Shown here piece after piece: positions 43,501-53,493 of a DNA stretch of 64,000 bases. This DNA comes from Bacteroidota bacterium (GTDB lineage: Bacteria > Bacteroidota > Bacteroidia > Chitinophagales > Saprospiraceae): positions 186,001 through 250,000 of the forward strand of contig WGNL01000001.1 in assembly GCA_016124585.1 (NCBI GenBank), written 5' to 3'. The notes beneath the pieces are model-generated. The model had not been told where the DNA came from, did no database searches, and saw only the letters and a program-made list of their open reading frames with translations. Both the position numbers and the translations under genes were made by a program. The number at the start of each line of letters is the position of its first letter. Positions within the stretch are counted from its first letter, which is position 1.

Positions 43501-46500
43501 ATGAAATCCAGCATCCTTTACCACGCTAAGCATGTCCTGATTGCTGCCCTGTTATTGATTGGGGCAACAACTACGAAAGCACAAATCGATTTCCGGATTG
43601 GTTTGGGTACCGATGGTCAGACGTACACCGTCTATGCCAAGCCAAAAGCAACCATAAGTCCTTCAACAAATACCTTGACAGGTACTGGACAGGTTACGCT
43701 GATTGTACCACATGGGTTTGTTTATACAGCACTTACAAGTTTGAAAGGAACTTGGAGTGCTTCGACTGTTATGGCCCCTGTTGAGAATCCCAATTTTGAT
43801 TACATATCAGTTGGTTTGCTCAGCGATGGCGCTTTCCCTAATAATATTCAATATATTACAGGGCAAGAAACAGCATTATTCAAACTCAAAAGGACTTCCG
43901 CATGCACAGGTGGTGTTACCTTGATTGAAAACGATGACCCATTTTATGCTCCAAACTCAGTTGGGTCCAATCCGGGTAATGATATTGGCGTGATAGATAT
44001 TGGGAAGCCAGGGTTTCCTTTCTATATATGGGTGGCCAACTATGGCTCAGCTCCCGGCTGCACGGATTCTGATGCAGACGGCCTTTACAATTTTATCGAA
44101 GATAAAAATGGTAATGGAGTAGTGGACCCAGGTGAAACCAATCCCAACAATCCAGATACTGATGGCGACGGGTTGTCGGATGGCACTGAAGATGCTAACC
44201 ATAATGGTGTAATTGATGCTGGTGAATCAGATCCAACCAATAAATGTAGTCCTAATGCTACTTTCCCTATTTGTGATTTTGATGGTGACGGCATCATCAA
44301 CTCAGAAGATACGGATGATGACAACGATGGCGTTGCCGATGCACAAGACGTGCAAGATTACAATCCTGATAGCGATAGTGATGGGGATGGAATCAGTGAT
44401 GATGATGAAACTGGGAATGATGGCCATTACGACCCTGGCACTGATACAGATCCATTAAACCCTTGCGATCCAAACCAGAATGCGACGGCTTGTACTAGCA
44501 CGGATGCTGATGGTGACGGTTATTTTGCGGATGTAAATCCGAATGACCCAACCTATGACCCAGACGACAACTTACCATGCGTACCTGACCAAACGGTAAG
44601 TACCTGTGACTTTGATAGTGACAGCTTCATCAATGGTGATGATTTGGATGATGACAATGATGGTGTGCCTGACGTTTCAGACGTGGATCCTTGGAACCCA
44701 AACAGTGACAGTGACAGTGATGGTCTTTCGGACATTATTGAAACCGGTGGTGATGGTGTTTACAACGAATTAGTAGATACCAATCCATTGGATCCTGACA
44801 CTGACAACGATGGGATCAGCGACGGAACTGAGGACACTGATAAAGATGGCACCACTGATGTTGGTGTGGAAACAGATCCACTGGTGGCTGATACGGATGG
44901 TGATGGCTTGGAAGATGGTGAAGAAGATACCAACTTCAATGGACATCTTGACTTGAACGAGAGCGATCCACTAGACGATTGTGACCCAGTTGCGGTGGGC
45001 CCTTCCTGTGATTATGACATGGATGGCACCATCAATGAATTGGATCCAGACGACGATAACGATGGTGTAATGGATGGTCCGGACGTCAATGATTTTGACC
45101 CAGATAGCGATAGCGACGGTGATGGAATAGTAGATAAAACGGAGACTGCAAATGGCACCAACCCTTTGAATGCTTGCGATCCAAACCCAAGTGTTTCAGC
45201 TTGTATTCCAGATGATACAGATGGTGACCTTTTCTTTGAGAACTATCCAACTGGCCATCCAAAATTTGACCCAGATGATACGAATCCATGCGTGCCTAGC
45301 AATGCAGCATTGAAATGCGATTTTGATGGTGACGGATTGACAAACAATGTTGACCCTGATGATGACAATGATGGCGTATCGGATCTGTACGACAGCGATG
45401 ATTACAATCCGAATAACGATAGTGATGGTGATGGATTGCCAAATATTGTAGAGGTGGGGGCAAATGGAGTGTACAATCAAGGTATTGACACTAATCCATT
45501 GAACGACGATACCGACAATGATGGCCTTAAGGATGGCTGCGAGGATAAAAACCACAACGGCCAGAAAGATCCAGGTGAAACCAGTCCATTGCTTGCTGAC
45601 ACTGACGGAGACGGTATTAAGGATGGCGTTGAAGATGCTAACCATAACTGTGTGTTGAACACGGGTGAAAGCGATCCACTTGACAAATGCAGTCCAAACA
45701 ATACGCTGCCTGAGTGTGACTTTGATGGCGATGGATTGACCAATGCCGTTGACCTAGACGACGATGCAGATGGTGTTGATGATGTCAGCGATGTTAATCC
45801 ATTCGATCCTAATAGTGATAGCGATGATGATGGACTTTCTGATAACCTTGAAACTGGCGAAGACGGCGTTTACGATGTAGATGTTGATACGAATCCATTG
45901 GATGATGATACTGATGATGATGGTATCAAAGATGGGGTTGAGGATGCCAACCATAATGGCAACCGTGAGCTTACAGAAACGGATCCACTTAATCCAAATA
46001 CGGACGGCGATAGCCTTTCGGATGGTGATGAAGATATCAACCACAACGGAAGTATTGATCCGGGCGAGTCTGACCCACTTGATCCATGTTCGCCATTTTC
46101 CACAGGGGGCACTTGTGCCTTCCAGGACTTGGATAATGATGGCTATTTCTCTGAGGTGCCACAAGGGGATCCAAATTATGACCCTAATGATAATGATGCC
46201 TGCGTGCCTTCAAACCAATCGCCTACCTGCGATTTTGATGGCGATGGATTCCCGAATCAGAATGACCTTGACGATGACAACGACGGTGTATCTGACGCTC
46301 AGGATTCTGATGATTATAATGCATACAATGACAGTGACAATGATGGTTTGCCTAATATCATTGAAACTGGTGGTGACGGTGTCTACAATAATGGAATAGA
46401 TACCCATCCACTAAACCCTGACACAGACGGTGACGGAATAAAAGACGGGATAGAGGACAAAAACAAAGACGGACACTATGATCCTCTGACAGAAACGAAT

Positions 46501-49500
46501 CCACTCGTTAAAGATTCTGACGGGGATGGTATTGATGATGGCATTGAAGACAGCAATCAGAATGGTGTGGTTAACCAAGGCGAATCTGACCCTAAGGACA
46601 AATGCAGTCCTTATACCAATCTTTCACCTTGTGTAGCTGCAGATAATGATGGCGATGGTTATTTTGGTGATTACCCACCTAACCACCCAGATAGAGACCC
46701 TGACGACTTCAATGCATGTATTCCAGATCATACCAGCAATCTCTGTGATTTTGACAATGATGGTGTTGTAAATGGTCAGGATTTCGACGACGACAATGAT
46801 GGTGTTGCTGACGCAGATGACGTAAATGCCTACGATCCTAATTCGGATTCTGATGGGGATGGACTCTCCGATAATACAGAGACTGGTGGAAATGGTGTAT
46901 TTGATTTAAGTGAAGGCGATAGCGATCCACTGGATCCATGTAGCCCGAACTTGAACAACGTTGCTTGTAGCGGTACCGATGATGACCACGACGGTTACTA
47001 TGCTAACTTTACTTCCGATGACCCACAGTATGACCCGGATGACGCTGACCCTTGTGTGCCTAATTGCTCACTTGGTTTGTGCGACTTCGATGGCGACGGT
47101 AGCATCAATAGCATCGACAATGACGATGACAACGATGGTGTGAAGGATATTAACGAAGGACCTGACCCTGGTGTTAATTGCGATCCCAACAATGATACTG
47201 ATGGTGATGGAATTCCGAACAATGTCGAGACACATGGCGATGGTCAATACAATGCTGGTGTGGATACAAACCCACTTAGCAAGGACTCTGACAATGATGG
47301 TGTCGAAGATGGCAAGGAGGATTTGAACCACAACGGAATTCAAGATCCAGGTGAAACCAACCCTCTAAGTGCCGATTCTGATGGCGATGGCCTGACAGAT
47401 GGTGCAGAGGATCTGAACAAAAACGGCATTCTCGATCCGGGTGAAAGTGATCCATTGGATAAATGCGACCCAATCGCTACTGGAGGTGACTGTGATTTTG
47501 ACGGAGATGGTCTGGCAAACAATGTTGACCCTGACGATGACAACGATGGTGTGCTTGATCCAGCGGATGAGGATGACTTTAATGTCAACAGTGATTCAGA
47601 CCATGATGGGTTGGCGGATGGAGCAGAGACTACACTTGGCTCTGACCCATTGAATCCTTGTAGCCCAAGCCCAACTGCGCCAAACTGCCATCCAATTGAC
47701 AATGATGGTGATGGTTTTGCAGCAAATTATCCGTCAACAGCGCCGAATTATGACCCAGATGATACAAAGCCTTGTATCCCAAGTCCTGCGGCAAACTCTT
47801 GTGACTTCGATCAGGATGGTAGCATAAATGGTATCGATAACGATGACGACAACGATGGTGTCTCTGATTTAGACGATATTGACCCGTACGATCCGAACAG
47901 CGATACCGACTCCGATGGAATTGCTGACAACGTGGAAACTCAGGGTGACCATCAATACAATGTTGGTACCGACAGTAACCCATTGAATGCTGATACCGAT
48001 GGTGACGGACTGCCAGATGGTACGGAAGATGCCAACCACAATGGTAAAAAGGATGCCACTGAAACCAGTGCTGTACTTGCGGATACTGACTCAGATGGCT
48101 TAAGTGATTTCACAGAGGTGAATGATGGAACCGATCCTCTTGACCAATGTGACCCGAATGCCACACTTGCAAGTTGTGATTTCGACGGCGACAACCTTGC
48201 AAATGATGTTGACCAGGACGATGACAATGATGGCGTTGCTGACAATGATGATGTCGATCCTTTTGACCCACAAAGCGACAGCGACAACGATGGAATCGTT
48301 GATATTGACGAAACCACAGCTGGAAGCGATCCACTTAATGCTTGCGATCCAAGCACAACAGCTTCGGCTTGTCAACCAACTGATGAGGATGGGGACGGAT
48401 TTTTCAAAAACTACCCAGCGAACGACCCATTATTCGATCCGAACGACACCAACCCATGTGTTCCTAGCGTGGCAGCTGGTACCTGTGATTTTGACAATGA
48501 CGGCCTGATTAACTCTGTCGATTTGGATGACGATAAAGATGGTGTAGCGGATGTTGATGATATTGATGATTATAATCCAAACAGTGACTCCGATGGTGAT
48601 GGTATCTCAGATACCAAAGAAACCAAAGGTGACGGCGCTTATAATGCTGGTATCGACTCAAATCCATTGGATAAAGATACCGATGATGACGGCATTGAAG
48701 ATGGTGTCGAAGATAAGAACCATGATGGTTATGTCAATGCTGGTGAGACCAGCCCTATAGATGACGATTCTGATAACGACGACTTTAAGGACGGCGTGGA
48801 GGATGCTAATCACAATGGTATCTTAGATCCAGGCGAAAGTGATCCGCTTGACGCTTGTGACCCTAATAATACTTTGGCTTTCTGCGATTTCGATGGGGAT
48901 GGCCAATTGAATAACCTTGACTCTGATGACGATAATGATTGCTTGGATGATACAGTGGATGCTGACCCATTCGATCCAAACAGTGATACAGACCAAGATG
49001 GCATTTCTGACGCAGATGAGTGCCTAGCTGGTTCGGATGCGCTCAATCCTTGTGACCCAGCTCCAGTTGGTCCACTTTGCCAAGGCCAAGTTGACGTGGA
49101 TGGTGACGGTTACTATGCTGATGTGACTTCTGATAATCCAGCATATGACCCAGATGACGCAAACCCTTGTGTGCCAAAAGTTTCGGTCGGTGTCTGCGAC
49201 TTTGACAACGATGGTCTGATAAACAGCGTTGACCCGGATGACGATAACGATTGTGTGAACGACGCTCAAGATGTTGACGACTACAACACACAAAGCGATA
49301 GTGACAACGATGGTTACGCTGATGCTGAAGAATGCCAAAATGGAACAGATCCACTCGACCATTGCGACCCTACACCTTCTGCCCCAGATTGTATCGTTTC
49401 GGGTGATACGGATGGAGATGGTTACGATGGTACACTAAGCTCTACCGATCCGCTTTACGACCCAGACGAAACAAATCCTTGTGTGCCAAGCAATATGTCA

Positions 49501-51825
49501 GGTGCTTGCGATTTCGACCAGGATGGTGAAGTAAACAGCGTGGATGCTGACGACGATGGTGACTGTGTCGATGACATATCAGACGTAGACCCATACAATG
49601 CGCAAAGCGATTCAGATGGTGATGGCGATTCAGATGCTACAGAGTGCCAAAACGGTACTGATCCTCTCAACGCCTGCGACCCACATAACGGAACAGTTGA
49701 CTGTGATTGTGACAATGATGGCATCGCCAACGGGGATGACCCTGACGATGATAACGATGGGGTACTTGATGCAGATGATGCAGAAGATTGCAATCCAAAC
49801 AACGATACTGACCATGATGGCATCTCAAATATTGATGAGACTACAGCTGGTACAGATCCAATGGATGCCTGTGACCCAGACCCGAACTCAGTTGCCTGTC
49901 AGAATCCTGACAATGATGGTGATGGCTTCGATCCAAATTTGAGTGTAAATGATCCACTGTACGATCCAGACGACGACAATCCTTGTGTTCCTAATCCAGC
50001 TTTTGGAGGTTGTGATTTCGATGGTGACGGAATGGTTAACAGTGAAGACCCAGACGACGACAACGATTGCGTCAACGATGCTGATGATGTTGATGACTAC
50101 AACACAGCAAGTGATAGTGACTTTGATGGAATCGCTGATGGCGATGAGTGCCTGAATGGTACCAACCCGCTAGACAAATGTGACCCTAACAGCACTTTCG
50201 GTAGTTGCGACTTCGACGGAGATGGTTTGGCAAACAACCAAGACCCAGACGACGACAACGACTGCGTGAACGACGCTGATGATGTGGACGATTTCAACCC
50301 ACAAAGTGATTCTGATTTGGATGGAATTAGTGATGCTGATGAATGTCAAGCTGGCACTGACCCAACAAGTCCATGTGACCCAGATCCGAACAGCTTAGCA
50401 TGTACTGGCGAGGATGTAGACGGTGATGGCTACATCGCTAATGCACCAACGGACAGTCCACTTTTCGACCCCGATGATAATGACCCTTGTGTTCCTGACC
50501 ATGAAGTTGGCGTGTGTGATTTCGATGGTGACGGTATCGTGAATATGGATGATGCTGATGATGATAACGACGGCGTAAATGACAACGATGACGTTGATGC
50601 ATTCAATCCTGATAGCGATAGTGACGGTGATGGAATCACCGACAATGTGGAAACAGGTGGTGACGGAATTTATGATGTTGACATCGACTCAAATCCACTT
50701 GACACTGACACTGATGATGATGGGTTGCTGGACGGTACTGAAGATGCTAACCACAATGGAGTCGTTGACTTACATGAAACTGACCCAGTCAGTGCCGATA
50801 CGGATGGTGATAGTCTAGCGGACGGTGTAGAGGATGCAAACCATAACGGTCATCTAGATGCAGGTGAGTCAGACCCAACTAATCCAGACGATGATAACGA
50901 TGGAATCCTGACAATTGATGAAGACACCAACGGCAATGGTGACCTGTACGATGACGATAACGATTTCGATGGAACACCAGATTTCCTTGACCCAGATCCA
51001 TTTGCTTTTGTCAAAATGAAAGCGTTCTTGCAAGGTTCTTTGGTTACAGCGACAGGTCTGATGAAGGATGAATTACGCACAACCTTAGATGCTGATGGCA
51101 AGCCACTGTTGCCACTAACAGAGCCATATACTGATTTGGCTATGCCGAACGGAACCAAACCATTCGTTCACCTTGGCAGTGGCGGTGAGACAATTCAGCC
51201 AAGCATATTGGCGGTCACAGGTCCTGATGCGATTGTGGACTGGGTATTCCTTGAGCTACGTAGCAAATTGAACCCAGCCAGTAGGGTGTTGACTCGTGCA
51301 GCGCTGATTCAAAGGGATGGAGATGTTGTGGACCTTGACGGGGTAAGTCCGGTACTGTTCAAAGCTAAAACGGAAGACTACTACGTTGTAATTCGCCATC
51401 GAAATCACTTGGGTGCAATGACGTTGAACCCAATACCAGTGACACGGAACAAAGCTGAAGCACAATTAATTGACTTCACTAGTCCTAATACCCAAACATA
51501 TGGCACGAATGCCCAGAAAATAATGGGCAGCTACCGGGCACTTTGGGCTGGTAACGCCAATATGGACGGCAGGGTAGTTTACCAAGGAAGTGGTTCTGAC
51601 AGAGACCACATCTTCTTCGATGTGTTCCTTGACCCAGATAATACGAACAGTAGCTTCAACTTTATTGGTCACGGCTACAAGACAAGCGATACGGATATGA
51701 ACGGCAAGTATATCTTCCAAGGTTCTGGCAATGACGTTGATAATATGATATTCTTCAACGTGCTTCAACACCCAGGAAATACTTCCTTCGCTATCAACTT
51801 CATTATTTACCAGCAGCTTCCTTAA
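43501..51825 (+). CDS. giant acidic surface protein with 19 thrombospondin-type-3-like calcium-binding blocks
   Basis: A 2774-residue secreted protein. The signal peptide is residues 1 to about 28 (ending TTKAQ). Residues about 29-185 form a domain shared with the protein at 52371 (TGTGQVTLIVP, NFDYISVGLL, GQETALFKL, PNSVGS). About 190-2495 is an Asp/Asn/Gly-rich array of 19 blocks, each opening with CDFDGDGxxN or a variant and continuing DDDNDGVxD, SDSDGDGxxD, and often NPLxxDTDxDGxxDGxED and ESDPLDxC. These are thrombospondin type 3 calcium sites, with paired Cys. The C-terminal 270 residues are a distinct globular region (FLQGSLVTATGLMKDELRTT) ending in two repeats of about 50 residues with DMNGKYIFQGSGNDVDNMIF. 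No type A T9SS domain is visible. It is likely a rigid, calcium-stabilised surface filament. Function unknown. Confidence 0.88.
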   Translation: MKSSILYHAKHVLIAALLLIGATTTKAQIDFRIGLGTDGQTYTVYAKPKATISPSTNTLTGTGQVTLIVPHGFVYTALTSLKGTWSASTVMAPVENPNFDYISVGLLSDGAFPNNIQYITGQETALFKLKRTSACTGGVTLIENDDPFYAPNSVGSNPGNDIGVIDIGKPGFPFYIWVANYGSAPGCTDSDADGLYNFIEDKNGNGVVDPGETNPNNPDTDGDGLSDGTEDANHNGVIDAGESDPTNKCSPNATFPICDFDGDGIINSEDTDDDNDGVADAQDVQDYNPDSDSDGDGISDDDETGNDGHYDPGTDTDPLNPCDPNQNATACTSTDADGDGYFADVNPNDPTYDPDDNLPCVPDQTVSTCDFDSDSFINGDDLDDDNDGVPDVSDVDPWNPNSDSDSDGLSDIIETGGDGVYNELVDTNPLDPDTDNDGISDGTEDTDKDGTTDVGVETDPLVADTDGDGLEDGEEDTNFNGHLDLNESDPLDDCDPVAVGPSCDYDMDGTINELDPDDDNDGVMDGPDVNDFDPDSDSDGDGIVDKTETANGTNPLNACDPNPSVSACIPDDTDGDLFFENYPTGHPKFDPDDTNPCVPSNAALKCDFDGDGLTNNVDPDDDNDGVSDLYDSDDYNPNNDSDGDGLPNIVEVGANGVYNQGIDTNPLNDDTDNDGLKDGCEDKNHNGQKDPGETSPLLADTDGDGIKDGVEDANHNCVLNTGESDPLDKCSPNNTLPECDFDGDGLTNAVDLDDDADGVDDVSDVNPFDPNSDSDDDGLSDNLETGEDGVYDVDVDTNPLDDDTDDDGIKDGVEDANHNGNRELTETDPLNPNTDGDSLSDGDEDINHNGSIDPGESDPLDPCSPFSTGGTCAFQDLDNDGYFSEVPQGDPNYDPNDNDACVPSNQSPTCDFDGDGFPNQNDLDDDNDGVSDAQDSDDYNAYNDSDNDGLPNIIETGGDGVYNNGIDTHPLNPDTDGDGIKDGIEDKNKDGHYDPLTETNPLVKDSDGDGIDDGIEDSNQNGVVNQGESDPKDKCSPYTNLSPCVAADNDGDGYFGDYPPNHPDRDPDDFNACIPDHTSNLCDFDNDGVVNGQDFDDDNDGVADADDVNAYDPNSDSDGDGLSDNTETGGNGVFDLSEGDSDPLDPCSPNLNNVACSGTDDDHDGYYANFTSDDPQYDPDDADPCVPNCSLGLCDFDGDGSINSIDNDDDNDGVKDINEGPDPGVNCDPNNDTDGDGIPNNVETHGDGQYNAGVDTNPLSKDSDNDGVEDGKEDLNHNGIQDPGETNPLSADSDGDGLTDGAEDLNKNGILDPGESDPLDKCDPIATGGDCDFDGDGLANNVDPDDDNDGVLDPADEDDFNVNSDSDHDGLADGAETTLGSDPLNPCSPSPTAPNCHPIDNDGDGFAANYPSTAPNYDPDDTKPCIPSPAANSCDFDQDGSINGIDNDDDNDGVSDLDDIDPYDPNSDTDSDGIADNVETQGDHQYNVGTDSNPLNADTDGDGLPDGTEDANHNGKKDATETSAVLADTDSDGLSDFTEVNDGTDPLDQCDPNATLASCDFDGDNLANDVDQDDDNDGVADNDDVDPFDPQSDSDNDGIVDIDETTAGSDPLNACDPSTTASACQPTDEDGDGFFKNYPANDPLFDPNDTNPCVPSVAAGTCDFDNDGLINSVDLDDDKDGVADVDDIDDYNPNSDSDGDGISDTKETKGDGAYNAGIDSNPLDKDTDDDGIEDGVEDKNHDGYVNAGETSPIDDDSDNDDFKDGVEDANHNGILDPGESDPLDACDPNNTLAFCDFDGDGQLNNLDSDDDNDCLDDTVDADPFDPNSDTDQDGISDADECLAGSDALNPCDPAPVGPLCQGQVDVDGDGYYADVTSDNPAYDPDDANPCVPKVSVGVCDFDNDGLINSVDPDDDNDCVNDAQDVDDYNTQSDSDNDGYADAEECQNGTDPLDHCDPTPSAPDCIVSGDTDGDGYDGTLSSTDPLYDPDETNPCVPSNMSGACDFDQDGEVNSVDADDDGDCVDDISDVDPYNAQSDSDGDGDSDATECQNGTDPLNACDPHNGTVDCDCDNDGIANGDDPDDDNDGVLDADDAEDCNPNNDTDHDGISNIDETTAGTDPMDACDPDPNSVACQNPDNDGDGFDPNLSVNDPLYDPDDDNPCVPNPAFGGCDFDGDGMVNSEDPDDDNDCVNDADDVDDYNTASDSDFDGIADGDECLNGTNPLDKCDPNSTFGSCDFDGDGLANNQDPDDDNDCVNDADDVDDFNPQSDSDLDGISDADECQAGTDPTSPCDPDPNSLACTGEDVDGDGYIANAPTDSPLFDPDDNDPCVPDHEVGVCDFDGDGIVNMDDADDDNDGVNDNDDVDAFNPDSDSDGDGITDNVETGGDGIYDVDIDSNPLDTDTDDDGLLDGTEDANHNGVVDLHETDPVSADTDGDSLADGVEDANHNGHLDAGESDPTNPDDDNDGILTIDEDTNGNGDLYDDDNDFDGTPDFLDPDPFAFVKMKAFLQGSLVTATGLMKDELRTTLDADGKPLLPLTEPYTDLAMPNGTKPFVHLGSGGETIQPSILAVTGPDAIVDWVFLELRSKLNPASRVLTRAALIQRDGDVVDLDGVSPVLFKAKTEDYYVVIRHRNHLGAMTLNPIPVTRNKAEAQLIDFTSPNTQTYGTNAQKIMGSYRALWAGNANMDGRVVYQGSGSDRDHIFFDVFLDPDNTNSSFNFIGHGYKTSDTDMNGKYIFQGSGNDVDNMIFFNVLQHPGNTSFAINFIIYQQLP

Positions 51826-51859
51826 GCTAATGGTATGCGAACCATAAGTTCCTATTAAG

Positions 51860-51906
51860 TGCAAGGGAATTCAATATCATATAAAATTGAAATTGATTCC
51901 CTTGCA
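51860..51906 (+). terminator. probable transcription terminator hairpin after the giant gene
   Basis: TGCAAGGGAATTCAAT (51860-51875) pairs with ATTGATTCCCTTGCA (51892-51906) with one bulged base. It begins 35 bases past the stop. Only a short TTT follows, so termination strength is uncertain. Confidence 0.6.
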
Positions 51907-52370
51907 TTTAACGGTGAAAAATGGTTTAAGACAAAGTGGACGGTTTGTATTTATTGATATTGAATCAATTCATGATAAATTATGTGGTAAGGGCCTTTGA
52001 TTATTAGGGTTTTTGCAACAGCAAATCGTCTGCTTTTTTTTTGAAGTTGTTTCTAATTTTTTTAGCCAATAAGCGTTTATTTAAGCTATTGTATGTCTGT
52101 TTTTTATTGATTGCAATAATTAAATATTAGCAATAAAAAATTAAGATTTACACTTGAATAACCTTAAAAAACGGCATGGTTTTCGACTGATATAAAACGT
52201 TCAAATTAAGTTTGCTTGATTCAGAAATATGACTTAACTTTGGGCACTTATTTCAGAAGATTCCCTCCTTTACTAAAATTAAGATTCCCCTTCAAATTGG
52301 CTTTTATTCCCCCCACAAGCATAAACTAGGTTGTCAAACCATTTCTTAAAAAGACATAAAAACTGTAACA
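51907..52370. other. AT-rich intergenic region and leader of the partner gene
   Basis: From the hairpin at 51860-51906 to the ATG at 52371 there is no supported gene. The left part is strongly AT-rich. A good promoter lies at 52211-52242. The expected transcript leader, about 120 bases, contains TTTCAGAAGATTCCCTCC (from 52251) and AAGATTCCCC (52281-52290), similar to the leader of the giant gene at 43501. Confidence 0.6.
52211..52242 (+). promoter_or_regulatory. promoter of the T9SS partner gene at 52371
   Basis: TTTG (52211-52214), 20 bases, then TAACTTTG (52235-52242), an exact TAnnTTTG with an intact -33 element. Transcription would begin near 52249. Confidence 0.6.
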
Positions 52371-53204
52371 ATGAACAAAGTAAACACTCTGTGTGCAGCA
52401 GCCCTGCTGTTCCTTTCTTCAGCTTCCATCGCACAAGTAAAGTTTAAGCTTTCATTCAGCCAAGAAACTGAGCGCTATACCGTTTCAGTTGTACCAATGG
52501 AGAATTATGTAAATCCACAAAACATCACTGGTACTGGTCAAGTGACGATCAAAGTTCCGACCAACAACTTCGACCCAGTTGACATCGAAAGCAGCCTCAC
52601 TGGCATGGTTTGGGAGGCAAATGCCCGTAACAACTCGCCAGCAGAGTCACCAGATTACGACTACATTTCTTTTGGCCTCAATATCCAGGGTATCGCTTAT
52701 CCTGACTATGTACAAGGTCAAGAACTTCCACTTTTCAGCTTCCAAAATGCTTATGGTTGCAATGGCGCCATCACTTTGGTTGATAACTTTTCTGATGAAT
52801 TTATGCCACCAAACAGTCAAAATGCCAATATCGGCAACGCACTCACAATCTTGGGTGCAGGTGGTGAGGCATACGGAGGCATAGAAGGTAGCGCAGTTGT
52901 GAATTGTGACCCAAATGCTGTCCTTTCAGCCAAGGAAGAAATTGGCCTCGGTGGTTACAGCATCTTCCCTAACCCAGCTAGTGACTATGTCAATGTGAAA
53001 ATTGACTGGAAAGGTGATGCAAGCGATGCCAGCATCCTCATCGTAGATGCAACCGGCAAGCAAGTAATGACTTCACAAACAAACTTAGCTGCAGGCAAAA
53101 ACATTCAGAAAATTAAAGTTTCTGAGCTTGTTCCGGGCAGCTACTGGGTTTACCTCGCCGGCAACGACTGGAAAATTGGCCTCGACCGTTTCTCCAAGCA
53201 ATAA
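52371..53204 (+). CDS. small T9SS surface protein sharing the N-terminal domain of the calcium-repeat giant
   Basis: A 277-residue secreted protein. The signal peptide is residues 1 to about 21 (SSASIAQ). Residues about 22-185 match the N-terminal domain of the giant at 43501 in order and spacing: ERYTVSVVP, ITGTGQVTIKVP, SPDYDYISFGL, VQGQELPLFSF, GCNGAITLVDN, MPPNSQ. The last 75 residues are a type A T9SS sorting domain (FPNPASDYVNVKIDW, VPGSYWVYLAGNDWKIGLDR). It thus looks like the giant protein with the repeat array replaced by a sorting signal. It may be an anchor, cap or partner of the giant. It has its own promoter. I do not recognise the shared domain as a named family. Confidence 0.85.
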   Translation: MNKVNTLCAAALLFLSSASIAQVKFKLSFSQETERYTVSVVPMENYVNPQNITGTGQVTIKVPTNNFDPVDIESSLTGMVWEANARNNSPAESPDYDYISFGLNIQGIAYPDYVQGQELPLFSFQNAYGCNGAITLVDNFSDEFMPPNSQNANIGNALTILGAGGEAYGGIEGSAVVNCDPNAVLSAKEEIGLGGYSIFPNPASDYVNVKIDWKGDASDASILIVDATGKQVMTSQTNLAAGKNIQKIKVSELVPGSYWVYLAGNDWKIGLDRFSKQ

Positions 53205-53382
53205 GAAGAAAAAAGTTTGCCTAAGTACTATATCGCTAAAATGTTGGATGGGGTGGTTTCTCCGGCTTCAAATGGGTCTTAGTGCTTGGCTTTCTGATAA
53301 GATATTTACCCATTCAACTCAAGATAATGAGAGGGAGAACAGAGAAGACTTTTGGTTTCGACTAAGATAATCTCTGTCATTG

Positions 53383-53412
53383 AGCGGCAACTATGAGGGT
53401 TGCCGCTTTTTT
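53383..53412 (+). terminator. intrinsic terminator before the polysaccharide cluster
   Basis: AGCGGCAAC (53383-53391) pairs perfectly with GTTGCCGCT (53399-53407) around a TATGAGG loop and is followed by six Ts. It lies about 180 bases past the stop of the gene at 52371 and should end that transcript. Confidence 0.88.
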
Positions 53413-53485
53413 GCATTTTAGGTAAGTTCCTAAAAAAATTGAAATCAAAGTCACGTAAACTATTTACTTTCAGGGATATTCGATT

Positions 53486-53493
53486 TACCTTTG
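53486..53493 (+). promoter_or_regulatory. -7 box of the polysaccharide cluster
   Basis: TACCTTTG is an exact TAnnTTTG. A TTT (53463-53465) lies 20 bases upstream instead of TTG, so the -33 element is weak. It is the best promoter candidate for the genes starting at 53668. Confidence 0.45.

Noticed and set aside
44085-50818. Many open frames of 60-150 codons on both strands within the calcium-repeat gene
   Set aside because: The Asp/Gly codons of the repeats create stop-poor shifted frames rich in Ser/Pro/Val/Ile or Met/Thr; none shows a domain or start context.
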